Virus record (IMG/VR): IMGVR_UViG_3300046491_000021
Span: 1-20,348 of that record
From: a virus
DNA: 20,348 bases
Strand: one strand, 5' to 3'
Every line of letters begins with the position of its first letter. The first letter of the stretch is position 1. The translations under genes and the position numbers were made by a program. The notes under the pieces were generated by a model. The model made no database searches and was not told the origin of the DNA. It saw only the letters and a list, made by a program, of their open reading frames with translations. Below are positions 13,938 to 18,792 of this stretch, piece by piece.

Positions 13938-13948
13938 TGTGATACTGT
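13920..13948 (+). promoter_or_regulatory. Putative extended -10 promoter before the resolvase gene
   Basis: TTGTCC (13920-13925) and TACTGT (13943-13948) are separated by 17 bases, and TGA directly precedes the -10 box, as in extended -10 promoters. It begins within the last codons of the ATPase gene. A hairpin and a repeat site follow before the next start. Confidence 0.45.
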
Positions 13949-13960
13949 CGCAAGACACAG

Positions 13961-13976
13961 CCGGGCACCCGCCCGG
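13961..13976 (+). other. Perfect 6-bp G/C hairpin in the leader of the resolvase gene
   Basis: CCGGGC pairs with GCCCGG around loop ACCC. Only two T bases follow, so it is at best a weak terminator; it might act in the leader of a transcript from 13920. Confidence 0.45.
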
Positions 13977-13992
13977 TTCAACTGGGAGGTGG

Positions 13993-14001
13993 TGTGCAAG
14001 T
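13993..14001 (+). repeat. TGTGCAAGT site, exact, between ribosome binding site and TTG start
   Basis: GGTGTGCAAGTTG lies just after GGGAGG and runs into the TTG at 14001. Confidence 0.7.
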
Positions 14002-14378
14002 TGAGCAACAGCATCGCGGCACGGAACAAGCGCAACAAGAGGGTCGGCGCGCAGTGGGAGACGGACCTGCGCGAGGGCCTGCGCGGTGAGGGCTTCGACG
14101 TCGAGTCCCTGCGCCTGGCCGGCAAGGAGGACGAGGGCGACATGGTCGTCCGCGAGGGCGACGGCAAGTACCTGGTGATCGAGGCGAAGAACGCGAAGTT
14201 CGAGCCCGGTGTCTTCCTCGGTGAGGCCATCGTCGAGCGCGAGAACTTCGCCAAGCACCGCGGCCTGGACCTCGACGACGTCGAGTCCATCGTGGTCGTC
14301 AAGCGCCGGGGCAAGAACTGGCGCCACGCGTTCGTGCTCACGACTGTCGAGGACTACCTCGGGCTGGACCCGCAGTGA
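14001..14378 (+). CDS. PD-(D/E)XK nuclease, Holliday junction resolvase-like
   Basis: About 125 residues with a basic N-terminus (A-A-R-N-K-R-N-K-R-V-G). The nuclease core is plain: Asp47 in D-E-G-D-M-V-V, then Glu61-Ala-Lys63 in Y-L-V-I-E-A-K-N-A-K, the D...ExK arrangement of archaeal-type resolvases and related endonucleases. It would cut branched DNA arising in replication or recombination, or help process concatemers before packaging. The start is uncertain: TTG 14001 (GGAGG eleven bases upstream) gives M-S-N-S-I; GTG 13992 or 13989 would add a few residues but is too close to the ribosome binding site. The end overlaps the next start by four bases. Confidence 0.8.
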   Translation: MSNSIAARNKRNKRVGAQWETDLREGLRGEGFDVESLRLAGKEDEGDMVVREGDGKYLVIEAKNAKFEPGVFLGEAIVERENFAKHRGLDLDDVESIVVVKRRGKNWRHAFVLTTVEDYLGLDPQ

Positions 14379-14527
14379 TCGGGTTCATGGGCTGGGACAT
14401 GACGCAGGCCGAGCTCGATGCGCTGCACGACGAGACGGAAGCGTTCTTCGCCTACATCGAAGACCCCGACTCCGACCTGGCCCTGATCCTCGCCGTCGAG
14501 GAGGCCCTGGAGGTGACGCACCCATGA
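14375..14527 (+). CDS. Small acidic protein (50 residues)
   Basis: A short gene starting at the GTG that overlaps the resolvase stop and ending in an ATGA overlap with the primase zinc-domain gene. The product is strongly acidic and helical (T-Q-A-E-L-D-A-L-H-D-E-T-E-A-F-F, then L-I-L-A-V-E-E-A-L-E), without motifs. The double stop/start overlaps and G/C-rich third positions support it as real. Function unknown; it might be a small partner of a neighbouring replication protein. Confidence 0.6.
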   Translation: MIGFMGWDMTQAELDALHDETEAFFAYIEDPDSDLALILAVEEALEVTHP

Positions 14528-14955
14528 GGTTCCACCGCATCGACGCTGACCAGGGCGGCGGTTCGGACAGCAAGCCCCTGCTCGACTCGGTCATGCACCA
14601 CTTCGACGTGGACTTCAACGACCAGCGCAACGCGGGCATGGCCAAGTGCCCCCTGCACGACGACAACACCCCCTCGTTCAGCTACCGGCTCGACGAGGGG
14701 CTGTGGAACTGCCACTCCTGCGCGAATGGCGGGGACAGCTTCACCCTGATCGAGAAGTACCACGACATGCAGCTCGGCAAGGCGATCGACTTCAAGCAGG
14801 CCAAGGCGTACGCCAAGGAGCACGGCCTGGAGGAGGGCGCGGTCGCCAAGGAGACGGGCTACACCAGCCGCTACGGAGGCGGCCGGAAGGCAGCGGGCAA
14901 GAAGCCCGGACAGAAGCCAGGCGGCGGCTACGTGCCGGCCTGGAAGCGCAAGTAA
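14524..14955 (+). CDS. DNA primase, zinc-binding domain on its own gene
   Basis: The 143-residue product has a CHC2-type zinc-binding domain: Cys42-x2-His45 in K-C-P-L-H-D-D, then T-P-S-F, and Cys63-x2-Cys66 in W-N-C-H-S-C-A-N-G-G. In DnaG and T7-type primases this domain reads the template and selects the primer start. A helical segment follows, then a basic, Gly-rich tail (G-R-K-A-A-G-K-K-P-G-Q-K-P-G-G-G) likely to bind nucleic acid. The ATG has GGAGGTGA upstream. The catalytic TOPRIM domain is absent here but is found in the next gene, so the two products probably work as one primase. Confidence 0.85.
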   Translation: MRFHRIDADQGGGSDSKPLLDSVMHHFDVDFNDQRNAGMAKCPLHDDNTPSFSYRLDEGLWNCHSCANGGDSFTLIEKYHDMQLGKAIDFKQAKAYAKEHGLEEGAVAKETGYTSRYGGGRKAAGKKPGQKPGGGYVPAWKRK

Positions 14956-14969
14956 GGAGGAGAACCAGC

Positions 14970-15632
14970 TTGGCCGAGCACGAACCGCTCACGCCGCTCT
15001 CGACGTCCCAGAAGGAGATGCTGGAGGAGGCAGTCGCCACCTACCAGGCCCACCTCAACGCCGAGACGGCTGCCTACCTGATCAAGCGAGGCATCGGGCG
15101 GGACGAGGCCCTGGCCTTCCGGCTCGGGATCGTCGCCGACCCGGCGCCCGGACACGAGAAGTACCGAGGGATGCTCGCCATCCCCTACCTCGGTCGAGAC
15201 GGCCAGCCGCTCACCGTCCGCTTCCGGTGCCTGTCCGAGCACAACCACCGTGACTACTTCCACGGCAAGTACAACACCATCAAAGACGACATCCCCCGCA
15301 TGTTCCATGTGGGCGCCGTCCACCGAGCAGGCGAAGAGATCCACGTCACCGAGGGCGAGCTCGACGCCATCATCCTCAACAAGCTCGGCCTGCACGCAGT
15401 CGCCATCCCCGGCGCCAACATGTGGTTCGGCCGGCACCGAAGGATGCTCGCCGGCTTCAACCGCGTGTGGACCTGGGCCGATCCGGACGACGCGGGCGCC
15501 GAGCTCACCGGCAAGATCACCCGTCAGCTTCGCACCGCCAAGGCCGTGCGCCTGAAGGCCGACGTGACCGACACCTACATGGCACACGGGGCCGAGCACG
15601 TGCTCTCCCTGGTGCAGAAGAAGGAGGACTGA
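14970..15632 (+). CDS. DNA primase catalytic subunit (TOPRIM domain)
   Basis: A 220-residue protein with a TTG start after AAGGAGG. Residues 30-110 match the N-terminal part of a primase core (Y-L-I-K-R-G-I, R-G-M-L-A-I-P-Y, V-R-F-R). The TOPRIM metal-binding residues are visible: Glu128 in V-T-E-G-E-L-D-A and Asp171-Pro-Asp173 in A-D-P-D-D-A-G. This type of core, as in T7 gp4 and related phage primases, makes the RNA primers at the fork. There is no zinc domain and no helicase domain; these are supplied by the genes at 14524 and 13053. A short coupling helix ends the protein. Confidence 0.86.
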   Translation: MAEHEPLTPLSTSQKEMLEEAVATYQAHLNAETAAYLIKRGIGRDEALAFRLGIVADPAPGHEKYRGMLAIPYLGRDGQPLTVRFRCLSEHNHRDYFHGKYNTIKDDIPRMFHVGAVHRAGEEIHVTEGELDAIILNKLGLHAVAIPGANMWFGRHRRMLAGFNRVWTWADPDDAGAELTGKITRQLRTAKAVRLKADVTDTYMAHGAEHVLSLVQKKED

Positions 15633-15634
15633 CA

Positions 15635-15961
15635 GTGGCAGACACCGCGACGCAGGCACCGAAGAAGACCAGCCGCAAGCCCGACCCGATGACGCGCGCC
15701 ATCACCGACATGAAAGCCGCAGCCAAGCACCTGGGCGACTTCCAGGTGAAGCCGGTCCCCGAGGACCGCGCCGCGCTGCACGACCGCCGTTCGGCCGCGT
15801 GGGGCCGCGAGTACGCCGACTCCGGCACGTTCGACGCCCTGGTCCTCTCCCTCGCCTTCGAGGCCCTGGCCGGCCTCAACCCCACCGAGCGCCGCTACTC
15901 CCTCCTTCAGCTCTCCGCCGTGGCCCTGGACGAGGTCGTCAAGCTGGACGGCGCCGAGTGA
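15635..15961 (+). CDS. Unknown phage protein after primase
   Basis: The 108-residue product starts at GTG after AAGGAGG within the end of the primase gene. The N-terminus is basic and disordered-looking (A-P-K-K-T-S-R-K-P-D-P). The rest is helical, with a long hydrophobic helical region (F-D-A-L-V-L-S-L-A-F-E-A-L-A-G-L) at about residues 66-85 that is amphipathic rather than membrane-spanning. No family recognised. Its place in the replication operon and tight spacing suggest co-expression with the primase. Confidence 0.7.
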   Translation: MADTATQAPKKTSRKPDPMTRAITDMKAAAKHLGDFQVKPVPEDRAALHDRRSAAWGREYADSGTFDALVLSLAFEALAGLNPTERRYSLLQLSAVALDEVVKLDGAE

Positions 15962-16167
15962 GGCCCGAGGACGAGTCCCCCGAGGAGTGGGAGGAGGTCG
16001 AGGTCGTGAGCGTCCAGGCGGTCGTCGACCACTTCGCCAACACGAAGCGGGCAGCGTCCATCGTGGGCGACCTGCGTGCCGCCCTGCGCGGCGAGGGCTT
16101 CACCAAGGAGGAGACCTTCGAGCTGGTCCAGATGTACTGGGCCTCGGAGCTCGGGGCGTTCGACTGA
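15958..16167 (+). CDS. Small unknown protein (69 or 53 residues)
   Basis: The frame begins at a GTG overlapping the previous stop by four bases. A second in-frame GTG at 16006 has a much better ribosome binding site (GAGGAGG, eight bases away) and would give 53 residues starting M-S-V-Q-A-V-V-D. The codons between the two starts all end in G or C, which favours the longer form, so both are plausible. The product is mainly helical, with an acidic start and a conserved-looking F-T-K-E-E-T-F-E-L segment. Function unknown. It shares the overlap TGATG with the next gene. Confidence 0.6.
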   Translation: MRPEDESPEEWEEVEVVSVQAVVDHFANTKRAASIVGDLRAALRGEGFTKEETFELVQMYWASELGAFD

Positions 16168-16388
16168 TGCACCTCCCCGGTACGCCCGGCCCGACCCTGA
16201 TCGACATCTACTCCGCCCTGACCCTGGAGGAGCGGGACGCGCTGGTCCCCCACCTGATCGGCGACACCTCGGCCGACTGGCTGGCGTCCATCCTCCGCAT
16301 CCACGGACACGACGTGTCCGCTACCACCATCCGCACGTACCGCCGATCTCTTCGGCAGGAAGGAGGCTCCAGTGAGCGAGCTGCTTGA
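16167..16388 (+). CDS. Small helix-turn-helix-like protein
   Basis: A 73-residue protein starting at ATG overlapping the previous stop. Residues 22-62 show a likely three-helix unit (L-T-L-E-E-R-D-A-L-V, W-L-A-S-I-L-R-I-H, T-T-I-R-T-Y-R-R-S-L), with the last helix basic and Thr-rich like a recognition helix. It may be a small DNA-binding regulator or an adaptor. Its end overlaps the next gene by 17 bases, and the ribosome binding site of that gene (GGAAGGAGG) lies within its codons. Confidence 0.6.
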   Translation: MHLPGTPGPTLIDIYSALTLEERDALVPHLIGDTSADWLASILRIHGHDVSATTIRTYRRSLRQEGGSSERAA

Positions 16389-17571
16389 CGGACTCCTCGC
16401 CAAGCCGGTCGGCCCCGCGGTCCCCGCCCGGACCACCGACCCCGACAAGGACTTCACCCGCCAGATCGAGGTCAAGGGCGACGCTGCGGACGTGACCGTC
16501 CGGGCCGAGACCTTCGAGCAGACCGAGTCGGCCGCGACCGACGTGCTGCGCGGCCAGGGCCTGGACCCTGCCGAGTGGACCGTGACCGGCTTCCGCTCCT
16601 CGGAGTGGACCATGGCCAACGGTGACACGGGCGTGTCCACCCGCTTCTCTTTCGCCCGGTGTGCAAGTGTCACCGAGGGTGGAGGGCTTCCGCTCGACGA
16701 CCTCCTCGCCGCGATCGACTCCACCCCGCCCGACCCGGTCACCATGTTCGTCCGGGACGGCGAGGAGTACACCTTCATCGTCGCCCTCGGCGACATGCAG
16801 TTCGGCAAGATCGACGGCGACGGAGTCGAGGGCACGCTCGCGCGGACCATCGCCTGCCTCGACAAGGCGGCCGACCTCCTCGCCGAGTACCGGCTCCGCT
16901 TCAACATCCGCCACGTCCACATCCCCTGGCTCGGCGACCACATCGAAGGCTTCGTCTCGCAGGGCGGCGCCAACACCTGGCGGACCCCGCTCACCCTCAA
17001 CGAGCAGATCCGCCTCACCCGGCGCGTGATGCTCCATGCGCTCCTGCTCTTCGCGCCGATGTGCAGTCGCCTGACCATGGCCGCGGTGCCGGGCAACCAC
17101 GGTGAAGCCGTCCGCTTCATGGGCAAGGGCGTCACCCGCTACGACGACAGCCACGACACCGAGTCCCTGATCGCCGTCAAGGACGCCGCCGACCTCAACC
17201 CCGAGCGCTTCGGTCACGTCGAGTTCTTCGTCCCCGACACGGACGAGCTGAGCGTCGTCGTCGAGTGCTCGGGCACCGTCGTCGCCCACGTCCACGGCCA
17301 CCAGTTCAGGCCCGGCAAGCACTTCGAGTGGTGGAAGGGCCAGGCATTCGGCCGCAAGTCGGCCATGCACCAGGCGGACGTGCTCCTCGCCGGCCACCTG
17401 CACCACGAGTTCATCGAAGCGGACGGCCCGCGCACCTTCATCCAGGTGCCGTCGATGGAGTCGGAGTCCACGTGGTTCCGGCACAGCAAGGGCGCCGAAG
17501 GCGCCCCCGGACTGATCGTCGCAGTGACCAGCAAGGGCCGAGTGCCCGTGAAGGAGGTAGTAACAGCGTGA
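16372..17571 (+). CDS. Calcineurin-type metallophosphoesterase
   Basis: The 399-residue product carries the metal-binding motifs of calcineurin-like phosphoesterases in order: Asp141 in G-D-M-Q-F-G, Asp189-His190 in G-D-H-I-E, Asn242-His243 in P-G-N-H-G-E, His308-x-His310 in H-V-H-G-H, and His342-x-His344 in G-H-L-H-H. Members include the SbcD/Mre11 nucleases and many phage DNA phosphoesterases. Its neighbours suggest action on nucleic acid in replication or recombination, but a nucleotide substrate is possible. About 125 residues precede the catalytic domain; they are beta-rich, begin with a disordered Pro-rich part and match no family I recognise. The start is GTG after AAGGAGG. A TGTGCAAGT repeat lies in its coding sequence. 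Confidence 0.85.
   Translation: MSELLDGLLAKPVGPAVPARTTDPDKDFTRQIEVKGDAADVTVRAETFEQTESAATDVLRGQGLDPAEWTVTGFRSSEWTMANGDTGVSTRFSFARCASVTEGGGLPLDDLLAAIDSTPPDPVTMFVRDGEEYTFIVALGDMQFGKIDGDGVEGTLARTIACLDKAADLLAEYRLRFNIRHVHIPWLGDHIEGFVSQGGANTWRTPLTLNEQIRLTRRVMLHALLLFAPMCSRLTMAAVPGNHGEAVRFMGKGVTRYDDSHDTESLIAVKDAADLNPERFGHVEFFVPDTDELSVVVECSGTVVAHVHGHQFRPGKHFEWWKGQAFGRKSAMHQADVLLAGHLHHEFIEADGPRTFIQVPSMESESTWFRHSKGAEGAPGLIVAVTSKGRVPVKEVVTA
16660..16668 (+). repeat. TGTGCAAGT site, exact, inside a coding region
   Basis: CGGTGTGCAAGTGTCACC lies within the metallophosphoesterase gene, where it encodes Arg-Cys-Ala-Ser-Val-Thr. This exact core is in the sense direction. Confidence 0.55.
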
Positions 17572-17936
17572 GTATCCAGATCACTGACCTGGAGGTGACC
17601 GAGTACGAGACGGCCGAACAGGCGCGCACGGACTGGTCGTTCATGCAGGACGACGAGACCTTGAAGGTCGCCGGGCGGGCGGCCTACCGCCTGTCGCAGG
17701 ACTACGCCGACACCGGAACGATCGAGTACGACGACGCCTACCAGGAGGCGGTCATCATCCTGGCGACGAGGCCGGGCATGGTGCGCGAGTGCCTGTCCGA
17801 CCCGAGCCTCGGGTACGGGGTGCTCTACACCCGGCTGCACCAGGCGCTCGTCAAGGTCGTGAGAACCGACGCCAAGCACCGCACGAAGCACACCTCGTAC
17901 GAGGGTGCGCTCGACGTGATCGAGGTGGGCGCCTGA
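17568..17936 (+). CDS. Possible sigma factor region 2-like half
   Basis: The 122-residue product begins at GTG overlapping the previous stop, with AAGGAGG upstream in the previous gene. Its core (about residues 32-108) is helical: A-A-Y-R-L-S-Q-D-Y, I-E-Y-D-D-A-Y-Q-E-A-V-I-I-L-A, then Y-G-V-L-Y-T-R-L-H-Q-A-L and a basic K-H-R-T-K-H. The 'D-x-x-Q-E' helix followed by aromatic/basic helices recalls sigma-70 region 2, which contacts RNA polymerase and melts the -10 box. No region 4 is present, but the next gene supplies one. The likeness is from inspection only and may be wrong; it could be an unrelated helical protein. Confidence 0.5.
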   Translation: MSIQITDLEVTEYETAEQARTDWSFMQDDETLKVAGRAAYRLSQDYADTGTIEYDDAYQEAVIILATRPGMVRECLSDPSLGYGVLYTRLHQALVKVVRTDAKHRTKHTSYEGALDVIEVGA

Positions 17937-18325
17937 TGGCCGGCTACAGCCGAGCGGTCGTCGAGAAGATACTGCCCGCCGTCTGGGACCAGGACGCGGC
18001 GTACGGCATGAAGAACGAGACCAGGCCCGACCCGGACATGCCGAAGGGGCACGTCGACAAGAAGAAGGGCTCCGACTTCCTGGTCCATCTCGCCGACGTC
18101 CGACTGGCCGTCGAGAAGGGGCCTCTCTCCTTCGACGAGAAGCAGGCCCTGTTCATGCGCTACTACCTGGACGACCTCCAGGACTACATCGCCAAGCACC
18201 AGGGCGTGACGCAGCAGGCGGTCTCGTACCGGATCGAGCGGGGCGTGGGCAAGCTCGCCGCCCACCTGAACGGCGAGAAGTACATCGACGGCTACGACCA
18301 GTTGGAGGACGACCCGAGTGAGTGA
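17936..18325 (+). CDS. Sigma region 4-like helix-turn-helix protein
   Basis: A 129-residue protein starting at ATG overlapping the preceding stop. Residues 62-112 resemble sigma-70 region 4: L-S-F-D-E-K-Q-A-L-F-M-R-Y-Y then D-Y-I-A-K-H, a turn with G-V-T-Q-Q-A-V-S-Y-R-I and a basic end G-V-G-K-L-A. In sigma factors this domain reads the -35 box and binds the polymerase beta flap. The first 55 residues are charged and Lys/Asp-rich without a region 2. With the neighbour upstream it could form a two-part sigma factor, as SigO and RsoA do in Bacillus subtilis. A plain HTH transcription factor is the main alternative. Confidence 0.6.
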   Translation: MAGYSRAVVEKILPAVWDQDAAYGMKNETRPDPDMPKGHVDKKKGSDFLVHLADVRLAVEKGPLSFDEKQALFMRYYLDDLQDYIAKHQGVTQQAVSYRIERGVGKLAAHLNGEKYIDGYDQLEDDPSE

Positions 18326-18701
18326 GACCGCGCCGGAACCGATCGAGGGTGTCGAGCCCCCGGCAGGGATGACCGAGTTCCACATGGAGTTCTGGGACGA
18401 CCTGACCCTGACCTACTACTGGCGCAACGGGCCCGTCTACTCCCGCCCGTACAACGAGGACGAGCTGGCCAGCCGCGACAAGCGGATGGCGCTCGACGGG
18501 CTGCGGGCCCAGGCCGAGGAGGCGATCACCTACCTCGACCACCGCATCGACCTGAGCCTGACCTACCTCGTCAAGCCGGCGCCCACCGCGGAGGAGCTGG
18601 CGACGCAGGTCAAGGTGCTGTCCGACCTGGCCGCGTACAGCGCGGGCACGCTCAAGCGCCTGATCGTGGTGCTCGGTGAGCTGACCGGACGTCCGCTGTA
18701 G
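18318..18701 (+). CDS. Unknown helical protein
   Basis: The 127-residue product starts at a GTG overlapping the preceding gene by eight bases. An acidic Pro-rich start (A-P-E-P-I-E-G-V-E-P-P) leads to aromatic strands (L-T-L-T-Y-Y-W-R-N-G) and then two or three long amphipathic helices from about residue 57 to the end. No catalytic or metal-binding motif is seen. It is the last gene before a regulatory gap, so it probably ends the transcript of the putative sigma pair. Family not recognised. Confidence 0.65.
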   Translation: MSETAPEPIEGVEPPAGMTEFHMEFWDDLTLTYYWRNGPVYSRPYNEDELASRDKRMALDGLRAQAEEAITYLDHRIDLSLTYLVKPAPTAEELATQVKVLSDLAAYSAGTLKRLIVVLGELTGRPL

Positions 18702-18710
18702 CGGACCAGG

Positions 18711-18719
18711 TGTGCAAGT
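18711..18719 (+). repeat. TGTGCAAGT site, exact, in the leader of the reductase gene
   Basis: The surrounding TGTGCAAGTGACGCAGG matches the endolysin start region at 7623 (TGTGCAAGTGACACAGG) in all but one base. Confidence 0.7.
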
Positions 18720-18762
18720 GACGCAGGGGGCGGCCATCCGGGTCGCCCTCTTGAGGCAGTGA
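18718..18762 (+). other. Possible 14-codon leader frame
   Basis: The GTG within the repeat opens a short frame (M-T-Q-G-A-A-I-R-V-A-L-L-R-Q, stop at 18760-18762) overlapping the hairpin at 18726-18750. The ribosome binding site is weak (CCAGG). It might be a leader peptide or the remains of a gene start. Confidence 0.3.
18726..18753 (+). terminator. Terminator-like hairpin upstream of the reductase gene
   Basis: A stem of about 10 bp including two G-T pairs (18726-18735 with 18741-18750) around loop ATCCG is followed by TTG. The short T-run makes it a weak terminator or attenuator, closing the upstream operon or controlling read-through into the reductase. Confidence 0.5.
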
Positions 18763-18792
18763 GAGACCCCGAACTTCAGGAGGAACACAGCA

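Noticed and set aside
5583-18719. The TGTG(C/T)AAGT repeat as a classical -10 promoter box
   Set aside because: In three genes it lies after the ribosome binding site, where a promoter would give a transcript without that site; the C variant lacks a TANNNT pattern.
18702-18792. Cobalamin riboswitch upstream of the B12-dependent reductase
   Set aside because: The gap is only 91 bases and no B12-box-like sequence was seen.
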